15,601 bases of DNA from Bacillota bacterium (GCA_021821185.1 JAKACU010000047.1:1-15601); one strand, 5' to 3'. Positions 1 through 8,499 are shown, counted from the stretch's first letter. The notes: generated from the letters alone by a model not told the origin. Made by a program: numbers and translations.

Positions 1-127
1 AAAAGGGATGGCATTTTGAGCACACTTCTACATGCAGGTTTTGCTTAACGGAGCCTGTTTCAAACTGTTCACCGCAAGCACATGTCACGACAGCTTTTTT
101 ATATTCCGGATGGATGCCTTGTTTCAC
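1..127 (-). CDS. rpmE: Ribosomal protein L31, zinc-binding type (3' part outside window)
   Basis: This encodes the N-terminal 42 residues of large-subunit ribosomal protein L31; the gene runs off the left edge. The protein begins [10 protein letters not shown], the usual L31 opening. Cysteines at residues 16, 18, 37 and 40 form the CxC...CxxC set of the zinc-binding (C+) form of L31, which differs from the cysteine-free paralog made under zinc limitation. The start is GTG at 125-127. It is supported by a strong Shine-Dalgarno sequence (GGAGGTGA, 134-141) and by alignment with the family N terminus. It follows the radical SAM gene by 71 bp on the same strand, and that gap holds a promoter-like sequence. 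rpmE next to rho is the usual Bacillales arrangement; here one gene lies between them. Confidence 0.95.
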   Translation of the reverse strand, partial: MKQGIHPEYKKAVVTCACGEQFETGSVKQNLHVEVCSKCHPF

Positions 128-144
128 TATGGTTCACCTCCACA

Positions 145-157
145 TGTTCTTAGAACA
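145..157. repeat. 13-bp perfect inverted repeat in the rpmE leader
   Basis: TGTTCT-T-AGAACA is a perfect 6-1-6 palindrome. It sits between the predicted rpmE start point and its Shine-Dalgarno sequence. It could be a protein operator, or with a one-base loop only a weak hairpin. Ribosomal leader elements controlling L31 are known in Firmicutes; I cannot tell whether this belongs to that family. Confidence 0.4.
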
Positions 158-163
158 CGATAA

Positions 164-172
164 TTTATAACA
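164..172 (-). promoter_or_regulatory. Putative extended -10 promoter for rpmE
   Basis: On the minus strand the sequence reads TG-T-TATAAA, an extended -10 element with five of six -10 matches. It lies about 37 bp upstream of the rpmE start. A TTGACT hexamer (193-198) is too far from this -10, though it would fit an alternative -10 TATGTT at 18-bp spacing. Transcription would begin near 157, giving a short leader of about 30 nt. Prediction from sequence only. Confidence 0.45.
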
Positions 173-198
173 TACCACGACAACGATAACTCAGTCAA

Positions 199-1440
199 TC
201 AATGAGGCGCATGAGTATAGCTACCAAGGCGAACACCTTTGCATTCGCGCTGCAAGATATCCATCATTTCAAGCATCGAGTATCGTTCGCCTTGTTGTTC
301 AGGTACGAGTTTTAGATAATAGTCAGGGTCAATGTTTAGGTTGCGCATCTGTACCAAGCTTACGCCCGCTCGAGAAATAAAGCCAATCATCGCTTCGATC
401 TCTTCTTCACGGTCCGTCACACCAGGAAATACAAGATAATTGATCGATACGAGTACCCCATGTTCCGATGCGTACCGCGCTGATGCTTCCACATCTTTTA
501 GCGTATATCCCCGTGGACGGTAGTACGCTTCATAGTGATCATCACGCGCACTGATGATCGATACGCGCATCAAATCAAGTCCAGCATCGACAACCTCTTG
601 CACTTGCGACGTCAAGCCAGCATTCGTGTTCACGTTAATGTACCCTGTCGTAATCCTTTCGCGCGTGCGACGTATCGCTTGCGCAATATCGTGACCGCGA
701 AGCATTGGCTCACCCTCACAACCTTGGCCAAAGGAGATAATCCCATTCGGGCCAGCGGAAGTTAGATGCGTCACCATCACATCGATCATTTCTTCAACAG
801 TGGGCCGTAAGGTGAGGCGTGTCTGCGCTGAAGGAAATAATGAGTCATCAGGTTGGTCACTAATGCAACCAATGCACCCCGCGTTGCATGATCCTGACAC
901 AGGCAACGCGCCTTCTTGACTTCCATAAAATGTATTGCGCGATGTGACACACTCATATTCCAAGGCACAAGTTTGCAAATGATCATAGAGGCGATTTTGT
1001 GGATGCGTTTGCCGAAGTTGCGATATTTTTGCCTGTACATCATGAGCGTCATCGTATTGACTCGGATCCCATAAAGAAGGTTCGTCTGTTTTATGTGCTG
1101 CAACATAAAATACACCTTGATCAAAACCGACGGCTGTATAACCAAAAAGGGGAAATGTCGTATCACCAGATTTCACGTAGGCAGGTAAATACAATCGTGT
1201 ATATCCCTGAGGTAAAAGCGCCCCGACAGCATGAAATTCTTTTGGCATGGCACGAACAGCACCAGCATTATCAAACCCTAACGCCCTCGTCTCAGGTAGC
1301 ATCACCATGGAGGCTCCCTTTGGCAAAGGAATCCACTCTATCATGTGCACATCCGTCATGTCTTTGCCTGATCTTCCCGCTGCCATCAGTGTAGATGAAT
1401 CAAATACTTCCCCCTGGGAGTTGGCGTAGACAATATTCAT
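199..1440 (-). CDS. Radical SAM protein of unknown function
   Basis: A 413-residue cytosolic protein with a radical SAM core. C185, C189 and C192 form the CxxxCxxC motif that binds the [4Fe-4S] cluster and S-adenosylmethionine. A FGQGCEGEP segment (237-245) resembles the GGE/GEP SAM-binding strand, and TIM-barrel-like strands follow to about residue 370. About 180 residues precede the core, including paired C158 and C164 and aromatic-rich stretches around 80-130, so there is an extra N-terminal domain that I do not recognise. There is no obvious RiPP precursor, quinone or cofactor gene beside it to suggest a substrate. The ATG start has an AGGTGAT ribosome site about 7 bases upstream. It begins 15 bp after the rho stop and is probably co-transcribed with rho. 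The fold is certain; the reaction is unknown. Confidence 0.9.
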   Translation of the reverse strand: MNIVYANSQGEVFDSSTLMAAGRSGKDMTDVHMIEWIPLPKGASMVMLPETRALGFDNAGAVRAMPKEFHAVGALLPQGYTRLYLPAYVKSGDTTFPLFGYTAVGFDQGVFYVAAHKTDEPSLWDPSQYDDAHDVQAKISQLRQTHPQNRLYDHLQTCALEYECVTSRNTFYGSQEGALPVSGSCNAGCIGCISDQPDDSLFPSAQTRLTLRPTVEEMIDVMVTHLTSAGPNGIISFGQGCEGEPMLRGHDIAQAIRRTRERITTGYINVNTNAGLTSQVQEVVDAGLDLMRVSIISARDDHYEAYYRPRGYTLKDVEASARYASEHGVLVSINYLVFPGVTDREEEIEAMIGFISRAGVSLVQMRNLNIDPDYYLKLVPEQQGERYSMLEMMDILQRECKGVRLGSYTHAPH

Positions 1441-1455
1441 GAAACAATCACCTGC

Positions 1456-2745
1456 TTATTTCGCATTGGCTTGACGGCTTTCCCGTCCGCCTTCACGTGA
1501 ATCTCTAGAAGCACTTTCCAATGTGGCCAAATAATCTACATTTGTCTTTGTCTGCATAAAACGGCGTAAAACCATCTCTGCATAATCGCTGTTATCACCC
1601 ATACTGCGACGCAATGCCCAAATTTTATCGAGTTCTTCACTTTTTAAGAGCATTTCCTCGCGTCTCGTACCTGAACGACGAATATCAATCGCAGGAAACA
1701 TTCGTTTTTCAGCTAAACGCCGATCCAAATGCAATTCCAAATTACCTGTACCCTTAAATTCTTCGTAAATCACATCATCCATCCGAGACCCTGTATCGAT
1801 CAAAGCTGTCGCCAAGATTGTCAAACTGCCGCCCTCTTCGATATTGCGAGCAGCGCCAAAAAATCTCTTCGGACGATGGAACGCCGCAGGATCGATACCA
1901 CCTGATAGCGTTCGTCCACTAGGTGGAATCACCAAGTTGTAGGCACGAGCAAGGCGCGTAATACTATCCATCAAAATAACAACATCTCGTTTGTGTTCAA
2001 CCAAACGCATGGCGCGTTCCAAGACTAGCTCGGTCACTTTGATGTGATTTTCTGGAACTTCGTCGAATGTGGACGCAATCACTTCACCGTTTACAGAACG
2101 CTGCATGTCCGTCACTTCTTCAGGCCGTTCATCGATCAGTAAGACGAACAGATCAATGCTTGGATAATTGGTAGAGATGCTATTTGCAATTTCCTTTAAC
2201 AAAAGCGTCTTACCAGCCTTTGGTGGAGCTACGATCAATCCGCGCTGTCCAAGTCCCACAGGACATAAAAGATCCATGATACGAGTGGCAAATCGATTCG
2301 GTGCTGTTTCTAAAACTAGCTTCGTTTGAGGAAACAACGGTGTAAGTGCGGGGAAATGCAATCTTTCTGCTGCTGTTTCTGGATTTGTGCCATTGACTGC
2401 TTCGACTTGCAACAACCCAAAATAACGTTCATTGTCTTTTGGAGGCCGAACCTTGCCGGAAACGAGATCACCCGGTCGTAAATCAAAGCGGCGAATCTGT
2501 GAGGCAGCCACATAAATATCTTCAGCGCTCGGAAGGTAACCAATAGGTCGTAAAAAACCGTATCCCTCAGACATCACATCGAGCACGCCTTCTGCAAAAA
2601 TCAGCCCATCTTTCTCAGCTTGAGCACGCAGAACAGCGAAAATAAGCTCCTTCTTTTTCATGCTAGCATAATAGGGAATCTGAAATTCCTTGGCCAGCTT
2701 GTAAAGTTCAGTGAGCTTCTTCGTCTCCAGCTCCTTAATTTGCAA
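1456..2745 (-). CDS. rho: Transcription termination factor Rho
   Basis: Hexameric RNA-dependent ATPase that ends transcription on untranslated RNA. The 429 residues cover the complete family layout: an N-terminal SAP-like Rho_N helical domain (1-43), a cold-shock-type RNA-binding domain (about 48-120) with the RNP1-like GYGFLRP (61-67), and a RecA-like ATPase. The Walker A is APPKAGKT (173-180), the conserved LIDERPEEVTDM runs 203-214, the Walker B is DVVILMD (254-260), and the C-terminal RRSGTRREE (356-364) is present. There is no long insertion in the N-terminal part. The start is TTG at 2743-2745, preceded by GAGGGTAGG; the next in-frame methionine (residue 29) would remove the start of Rho_N. 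It has its own extended -10 promoter. The tail (411-429) is polar and rich in R, S, E and G. Confidence 0.97.
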   Translation of the reverse strand: MQIKELETKKLTELYKLAKEFQIPYYASMKKKELIFAVLRAQAEKDGLIFAEGVLDVMSEGYGFLRPIGYLPSAEDIYVAASQIRRFDLRPGDLVSGKVRPPKDNERYFGLLQVEAVNGTNPETAAERLHFPALTPLFPQTKLVLETAPNRFATRIMDLLCPVGLGQRGLIVAPPKAGKTLLLKEIANSISTNYPSIDLFVLLIDERPEEVTDMQRSVNGEVIASTFDEVPENHIKVTELVLERAMRLVEHKRDVVILMDSITRLARAYNLVIPPSGRTLSGGIDPAAFHRPKRFFGAARNIEEGGSLTILATALIDTGSRMDDVIYEEFKGTGNLELHLDRRLAEKRMFPAIDIRRSGTRREEMLLKSEELDKIWALRRSMGDNSDYAEMVLRRFMQTKTNVDYLATLESASRDSREGGRESRQANAK

Positions 2746-2782
2746 TTGTACCTACCCTCGCCATATTAGATTATTACCATTC

Positions 2783-2791
2783 ATTATAGCA
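2783..2791 (-). promoter_or_regulatory. Extended -10 promoter of rho
   Basis: The minus strand reads TG-C-TATAAT, a perfect extended -10 consensus for the housekeeping sigma factor. The hexamer 17 bp upstream (TATCAA) is a poor -35, which an extended -10 tolerates. Start of transcription is predicted near 2776, leaving a leader of about 30 nt before the TTG start. The -35 zone falls inside the large inverted repeat at 2797-2830. Confidence 0.65.
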
Positions 2792-2796
2792 TGTTT

Positions 2797-2830
2797 GCCG
2801 CAGTCTTGATACTTTATGCAAAACTGCGGC
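2797..2830. repeat. 12-bp inverted repeat upstream of rho, no U-tract
   Basis: Arms GCCGCAGTTTTG and CAAGACTGCGGC (minus strand) pair over 12 positions with one G-U wobble around a 10-nt loop. The hairpin lies 12 bp after the DapL-like stop and overlaps the rho -35 region. Neither strand has a T-run after the stem, so it does not look like a normal intrinsic terminator. It may protect the 3' end of the upstream mRNA, act in Rho-dependent control, or be a DNA operator. Confidence 0.6.
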
Positions 2831-2841
2831 CACACTTATGA

Positions 2842-4086
2842 CTAAACGGGAAAAGTAAACTTCGTCCCAGACATACGCCGTTTGATCTCTTCGATCACGG
2901 CCATCTCTGCTTCGATACCATCGGCTTCAAACGTAACACTCCAACGAACATAGGCTCCCGCATCATCCCATGGAACGGTGGAAATTTGTTTTTCGGTGAT
3001 GAGCCATTGTGAAAAATCCTCTGCACTATGAAAGGATGGGCCCCCTTCAACGCCGATAGGTGCAGGAGAATACAGATAAAATGATCCTTTCGGCTTTTGT
3101 ACAGAAAAGCCAAGATCAGACAATGCGCGAACAAGCAGGTTATGACGCCGCGAATATTTTTGTGCAATGTCTTGTGTAATTTCCGGATGTTCCAAAGCGT
3201 AAACGGCAGCTTTTTGAATGGCGATGAACTGCCCAGAGTCATTATTGTCTTTTACTGTAGCGAATCCTTTCACAGCAAGTGCGTTACCCGCCACAAAAGC
3301 CATACGCCACCCTGTCATATTGTACGCTTTTGACAAAGAAAACAGCTCGACACCCACTTCTTTGGCACCAGGTACTGATAGAAAGGACAATGGCTTATGT
3401 TCGTCAAACGTAAGCGCAGAATACGCTGAGTCATGGATAACCAGGATGTTGTGTTTTTTGGCAAATTGGATCACATGTGAAAAAAACTCGACAGTTGCCG
3501 ATGCGCCAGTGGGGTTATTTGGGTAATTAAGGTAAAGGAGCTTTGTCCTTTGTAAGATCTCTTCAGGTACTGTTTCAAGCTGTGGTAAAAATCCGTTTTC
3601 CTTCGTCAAAGGAAGAGTATACACTTCGCCGCCTAAAAACTTGGTGTGTGTGCCAAGCACGGGGTAATTCGGCACCGGCATAATCGTCACATCGCCTGGG
3701 TTGATAAAAACCGTAGGCAACATGGCCAAAGCAGGTTTAGACCCGATGGCGTGATTAATTTCCGTGTCTTTATTGATATCATGAACGCCATACACTTCGG
3801 CCAGATAACGCGCAGCAGCTTCCTTAAATTCCGGAATGCCATTATCCGCATAAAAACGGTTCTCTCTTTTAGGGGCTTCTTTAGCTAGCGTTTCAACGAT
3901 CCCATCTGCCGCCCGATCATCCGGCTCACCGACACCCATATCGATCATAGCGATATCTGGATGAGCCGCCTTAGCAGCGGCTTTAGCTCGCTTAATTTTC
4001 TCAAACTTATAAAGCACGGTATCTTTGCCAAAAGCGAAACCGCCTATACGCTCGGCAAATAGATGCTGAATATAGTGTTCTGTCAC
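2842..4086 (-). CDS. dapL: LL-diaminopimelate aminotransferase-like PLP enzyme
   Basis: A 414-residue fold-type I, class I/II aminotransferase. K253 in SLSKAYNMTGWR is the expected PLP Schiff-base lysine. YPNNPTG (188-194), D219 of the HDSAY segment (pairs with the PLP ring nitrogen) and R381 of YVRWS (binds the substrate carboxylate) complete the active site. The opening GVGEPDDRAAD and the ENRFYADNGIPEFKEA segment resemble the LL-diaminopimelate aminotransferase group, which makes LL-diaminopimelate from tetrahydrodipicolinate in lysine and peptidoglycan synthesis. Substrate assignment is by resemblance; another amino-acid aminotransferase is possible. The GTG start has AAGGAGAGGG upstream, lying inside the last codons of the membrane-protein gene 2 bp away, so translation is probably coupled. 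There is no lysine-pathway neighbour in the window. Confidence 0.75.
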   Translation of the reverse strand: MTEHYIQHLFAERIGGFAFGKDTVLYKFEKIKRAKAAAKAAHPDIAMIDMGVGEPDDRAADGIVETLAKEAPKRENRFYADNGIPEFKEAAARYLAEVYGVHDINKDTEINHAIGSKPALAMLPTVFINPGDVTIMPVPNYPVLGTHTKFLGGEVYTLPLTKENGFLPQLETVPEEILQRTKLLYLNYPNNPTGASATVEFFSHVIQFAKKHNILVIHDSAYSALTFDEHKPLSFLSVPGAKEVGVELFSLSKAYNMTGWRMAFVAGNALAVKGFATVKDNNDSGQFIAIQKAAVYALEHPEITQDIAQKYSRRHNLLVRALSDLGFSVQKPKGSFYLYSPAPIGVEGGPSFHSAEDFSQWLITEKQISTVPWDDAGAYVRWSVTFEADGIEAEMAVIEEIKRRMSGTKFTFPV

Positions 4087-4088
4087 GG

Positions 4089-4718
4089 TTACCCTCTCCT
4101 TATGCCTAAGTATAGCACGATTGATCCGATCGCTTGAAACACATAAAACAATTCATAGACATGCAACGAATCGCCTAAGGATCCGCCAATAGAAAATAAA
4201 ATAACACCCAGAGCAATCCAGACCGCATATAATTTGCGTGTCTTCACGAAAGTGATCACGGCTCCAACAAAGACGGCGGTTGCACCAATACCACTTAATA
4301 ACGCAAAATAAATAGCGATCGCATTCGGAACAAAACCAGCAGCTTTTTCGCCTGCAGGCATGCTATGCAGCAGAGGCACGGGCGTAGTAATCAACGCGAT
4401 AGCCATAAAAAGGGCAATGATCGACATGATGGCAACGTAGATGTGCCCAACCTTTCGAAACAACAGATAAATCGTTCCGGCACCCATATAAGCAACGAGA
4501 GTTGCTGCGCAAAATAGATATAATTTATATTGCCACAAAGACCAATCTTGCATTACATAAGAGAAAAGATCCATGATGCCCGCCACAGCAGCTAACCAAA
4601 ACGAAATCGACCACCACAAAGTTGATACATGGCGTCGGATGGCATAGTCACGTGATAACGATACGGCAAGGACAACCATAAAAATCACAACAATTGCAGA
4701 AGAGATTTCCCCGAACAC
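4089..4718 (-). CDS. Seven-helix integral membrane protein, unknown function
   Basis: I do not recognise this 209-residue protein. Hydrophobic segments at roughly 5-22, 34-55, 64-87, 93-111, 130-157, 163-181 and 188-206 predict seven membrane helices. The chain starts almost inside the first helix with no signal peptide, and ends in a short basic RRG tail. Charged or polar residues within helices (D50 in the second, S180 and D183 near the sixth, E189 near the seventh) could be functional, but no cysteine or histidine metal motif is visible. The GTG start follows GGAAGGTG at good spacing. It begins 20 bp after the transaldolase-like gene and ends 2 bp before the aminotransferase gene, so it is probably in the middle of a three-gene operon. 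Confidence 0.8.
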   Translation of the reverse strand: MFGEISSAIVVIFMVVLAVSLSRDYAIRRHVSTLWWSISFWLAAVAGIMDLFSYVMQDWSLWQYKLYLFCAATLVAYMGAGTIYLLFRKVGHIYVAIMSIIALFMAIALITTPVPLLHSMPAGEKAAGFVPNAIAIYFALLSGIGATAVFVGAVITFVKTRKLYAVWIALGVILFSIGGSLGDSLHVYELFYVFQAIGSIVLYLGIRRG

Positions 4719-4738
4719 CGTTTACACCTTCCCACTAA

Positions 4739-5383
4739 TCAGTGTTGATTCTTTGCATCCATCAGCATCATTTCAAGGCTCAAATCGGTGACAGGATGAT
4801 AAGCCAACTGAGTCAGCACATCAAAGACTGAGATAATGCCATAAGCACCCGAAACGGCAAGCTTTCCTACACAATCCGCGGTCATCATTCCTTCTACGAG
4901 GATCTTCGTTGAAAGTTGGCTCACAGAGAATGCGTCATACATCGCCTTGACGACAGAGACTACGTCAAGGCCATATTCACCAAGACGTTTGTCATCAAGC
5001 AGGATATAGTGCGCTCCTGCTCTTGCCGCGACCAGGCCCTGAGCAACGGTGCACACATAAGATATTCCTGGTGTCACGCCAAGCGCAGTGACACTTCGCA
5101 CGGCTTTCAAACTTTCTAGTGTCATCGGCATAAAGAGTGTAAACGGTCGTTGAACTGCATATAGGAGATCTTGCGCCTGCCTTGTGATTGCGATTGCATC
5201 AATAGCATCTGCTTTTGCACCAACGAAAGTAAAACCGAGTTCATGCGCTTCTTGCAGCATCAAGGTAGTGTCTCGCCCAGAACGTTTTAAAGCGTGGGAA
5301 TCGAGCAACACACCTTCTACAAATCCAGTTCTTCCGGCCGTCTTTAGCATCGCCGGACCTTGTGCCAAGAGAAAAAAGCGCAT
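4739..5383 (-). CDS. Transaldolase/FSA-family protein with a lost active site
   Basis: A 214-residue protein of the small transaldolase / fructose-6-phosphate aldolase group. Length, the MRFF opening, PMTLESLKAV (86-95), AQGLVAARAGA (114-124) and the HPVTDLSLE (196-204) near the end all align with that family. The catalytic parts do not. The usual opening FFIDTA reads FFLLAQ, so the key Asp is Leu6. The TTNPSL loop reads LLDSHAL. The Schiff-base lysine of VVKIPMT is Phe84 (TLFMPMT). TNVT reads TPGISY, and the phosphate-site SPFVGR reads LDDKR. It cannot work as a normal class I aldolase. The ATG start (5381-5383) has AAGGAG 10 bases upstream; an upstream in-frame GTG sits only one base after that site. 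It follows fbaA beyond a terminator-like hairpin. The frame is intact, so it is probably a maintained pseudoenzyme or binding protein. Confidence 0.8.
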   Translation of the reverse strand: MRFFLLAQGPAMLKTAGRTGFVEGVLLDSHALKRSGRDTTLMLQEAHELGFTFVGAKADAIDAIAITRQAQDLLYAVQRPFTLFMPMTLESLKAVRSVTALGVTPGISYVCTVAQGLVAARAGAHYILLDDKRLGEYGLDVVSVVKAMYDAFSVSQLSTKILVEGMMTADCVGKLAVSGAYGIISVFDVLTQLAYHPVTDLSLEMMLMDAKNQH

Positions 5384-5404
5384 GTACCACACACTCCTTC
5401 ATCG

Positions 5405-5439
5405 AAAAACGCGAACGCCCAAAAGCAGGTGTCCGCGTT
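5405..5439 (-). terminator. Intrinsic terminator of fbaA
   Basis: On the minus strand AACGCGGACACC and GGCGTTCGCGTT form a 12-position stem with one mismatch and one wobble around an 8-nt loop, followed by a TTTTT run. It lies 23 bp after the fbaA stop and ends about 22 bp before the transaldolase-like start. No promoter is obvious after it, so the downstream genes probably depend on read-through. Confidence 0.7.
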
Positions 5440-5462
5440 ATCGTTCTGTATCTACCTCTTGC

Positions 5463-6317
5463 CTAGTAACGCCCAGCTGAACCAAACAAGCGAATCTTAG
5501 CACGCACAGCTTCTTTGATCGCTTCACGGCCCGGACCAAGATATTTCCTTGGATCATATACTTCTTTATTTTTATCAAAAATAGCACGAATCGTATCAGT
5601 GAAAGCAGACTGATTCTCTGTATTCACATTGATCTTCGACACCCCAAGAGATATTGCTTTCGTGATATCCTCATCAGGAATGCCTGTCCCACCATGTAAA
5701 ACCAAAGGAACGTCAACCAAGCTACGGACTTCTTTAAGACGGTCAAAAGCAAGTTCTGGTTTGCCGACGTAATGACCGTGCGCTGAGCCAATCGCAGGTG
5801 CCAAGGCATCTATACCCGTCAATTGGACAAATTCAACAGCTTCTTCCGGTTTGACAAGCGCTGCCTCTCTCGCATCCACACTAAGATCATCTTCAACACC
5901 GCCGATACGGCCGAGTTCACCTTCGACATGTACGCCGATGGCATGACAGGCTTCAACAACCTTTTTCGTCACAGCTACGTTCTCTTCGTAAGGATGATGA
6001 GAACCATCGATCATGATGGATGTAAAGCCATTTCTCAAGCATTGCATCACCACGTCAAAACTGCTGCCATGATCAAGATGCAAAATGACAGGTACGCGCG
6101 ACATACGCGCCGCCACTTGCGCGAGCGCCGCCGTATATTCCATGCCCATATACTTAATGGCGCCTTCTGAAGCACCAAGGATCACAGGCGCTCCTTCTTC
6201 ATTGGCTACTTCAACAATCGCCTGTGTAAATTCCAGGTTATTGATATTGAATTGTCCCACAGCATAGCCTTTTTGCTGTGCGTCTTTAAGCACTTCCTTA
6301 AACGAACCGAAAGGCAA
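5463..6317 (-). CDS. fbaA: Class II fructose-1,6-bisphosphate aldolase
   Basis: Zinc-dependent glycolytic and gluconeogenic enzyme that interconverts fructose-1,6-bisphosphate with dihydroxyacetone phosphate and glyceraldehyde-3-phosphate. With 284 residues it matches the Bacillus enzyme length. LDHGSS (81-86) carries catalytic D82 and zinc ligand H83. E134 in the VEGELG strand is a conserved metal-site residue, and H180 (GSAHG) and H208 (LVLHGGTG) complete the zinc site. GGTG (209-212) and NVNTE (230-234) form the phosphate and substrate site. The start chosen is TTG at 6315-6317, with AAGGGA 6 bases upstream. It gives the N terminus MPFGSFKEVLKDA, like the family's short beginning; the longer open frame adds 14 residues with no family match. 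It lies 53 bp after spo0F and has its own promoter candidate. Confidence 0.95.
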   Translation of the reverse strand: MPFGSFKEVLKDAQQKGYAVGQFNINNLEFTQAIVEVANEEGAPVILGASEGAIKYMGMEYTAALAQVAARMSRVPVILHLDHGSSFDVVMQCLRNGFTSIMIDGSHHPYEENVAVTKKVVEACHAIGVHVEGELGRIGGVEDDLSVDAREAALVKPEEAVEFVQLTGIDALAPAIGSAHGHYVGKPELAFDRLKEVRSLVDVPLVLHGGTGIPDEDITKAISLGVSKINVNTENQSAFTDTIRAIFDKNKEVYDPRKYLGPGREAIKEAVRAKIRLFGSAGRY

Positions 6318-6349
6318 AATAATCCCTTCTCTCCAGAGAGTATGTGAAT

Positions 6350-6358
6350 ATTGTATCA
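6350..6358 (-). promoter_or_regulatory. Extended -10 promoter for fbaA
   Basis: The minus strand reads TG-A-TACAAT, an extended -10 with five of six -10 matches. It is centred about 37 bp upstream of the TTG start, in the spo0F-fbaA gap. No good -35 is visible. Transcription would start near 6343, leaving a leader of about 26 nt. Confidence 0.45.
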
Positions 6359-6370
6359 CGAATGGACGGG

Positions 6371-6736
6371 TTATGCCGCACCGATCTCGCCGATCACGAA
6401 GCGTTTAATCTCATCGATGTCAAACGGTTTCGTAAAGTGACCTATAGCTTGCAACGCGGCCGCTTCCTTAATCAAATCAAGCTCACCATATGCCGTCATC
6501 ATAATCACTTTTAACTGTGTGTTGACTTTGCGAATGTTCGTCAAAATTTCAATGCCATCCATACCGGGAATTTTCATGTCAAGAAGGACCAGATCAAATT
6601 CGGTACCGCGTATAGCGTTTAGTGCTTCATGCCCATCTGCCGCTACCTGCACATGATATCCTTCACGTTCAAGGACTTCTTGTAACAAAATCCGTATACC
6701 AAACTGATCATCAACAACCAGGATGTTCTTTGCCAA
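6371..6736 (-). CDS. spo0F: Sporulation phosphorelay response regulator Spo0F
   Basis: Single-domain CheY-like receiver that takes phosphate from sporulation kinases and passes it to Spo0B, on the way to Spo0A. The 121 residues contain the acidic pocket D9, D10 and the phosphoacceptor D53 (LLDMKIPGMDG), plus T81 (MMTAYGELD) and K103 (FTKPFDIDEI). The YGELD and KPFDIDEI segments are characteristic of Spo0F rather than of general receivers. No output domain follows. The start is TTG at 6734-6736, with GGGGGTG 8 bases upstream, giving MAKNILVVDDQ as in other Spo0F proteins. An ATG at 6761-6763 would add nine unmatched residues and lies in a small GGCGC-AAT-GCGCC hairpin. It follows pyrG by 41 bp. 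It marks the organism as a spore former. Confidence 0.93.
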   Translation of the reverse strand: MAKNILVVDDQFGIRILLQEVLEREGYHVQVAADGHEALNAIRGTEFDLVLLDMKIPGMDGIEILTNIRKVNTQLKVIMMTAYGELDLIKEAAALQAIGHFTKPFDIDEIKRFVIGEIGAA

Positions 6737-6777
6737 GAATACGACACCCCCAGTATGGCGCATTGCGCCTCGTTTCC

Positions 6778-8376
<1,599 letters not shown>

Positions 8377-8403
8377 TTACAACCTCCTAGCCTGCTTCAC
8401 CAC

Positions 8404-8434
8404 AAAATAAACGTCCTGGCCAACGCCAGAACGT
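8404..8434 (-). terminator. Attenuator-like terminator in the pyrG leader
   Basis: On the minus strand ACGTTCTGGC-GTTG-GCCAGGACGT forms a 10-bp stem (one wobble) with a four-base loop, followed by TTTATTTT. It lies inside the pyrG 5' leader, about 27 nt after the predicted transcription start and 15 bp before the Shine-Dalgarno sequence. CTP-sensitive attenuation of pyrG by an intrinsic leader terminator is established in Bacillus and relatives. The hairpin position fits that model. Confidence 0.75.
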
Positions 8435-8467
8435 GCATAGCTTTATCCGATATACTTTAACTTGCTT

Positions 8468-8497
8468 ATAGTACCGAGAGAGCACATCTATTGTCAA
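8468..8497 (-). promoter_or_regulatory. pyrG promoter
   Basis: The minus strand has a perfect -35, TTGACA (8492-8497), an 18-bp spacer, and a -10 TACTAT (8468-8473). Predicted start is near 8461, giving a leader of about 90 nt. It begins directly after the rpoE terminator T-run. The expected start-site sequence is AAGCAAG, not the GGGC start of the classical Bacillus pyrG promoter. Confidence 0.7.
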
Positions 8498-8499
8498 GG

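Noticed and set aside
6757..6769. GGCGC-AAT-GCGCC hairpin between pyrG and spo0F as a terminator
   Set aside because: The stem is only 5 bp and no T-run follows; it is more likely incidental or a weak translation element.
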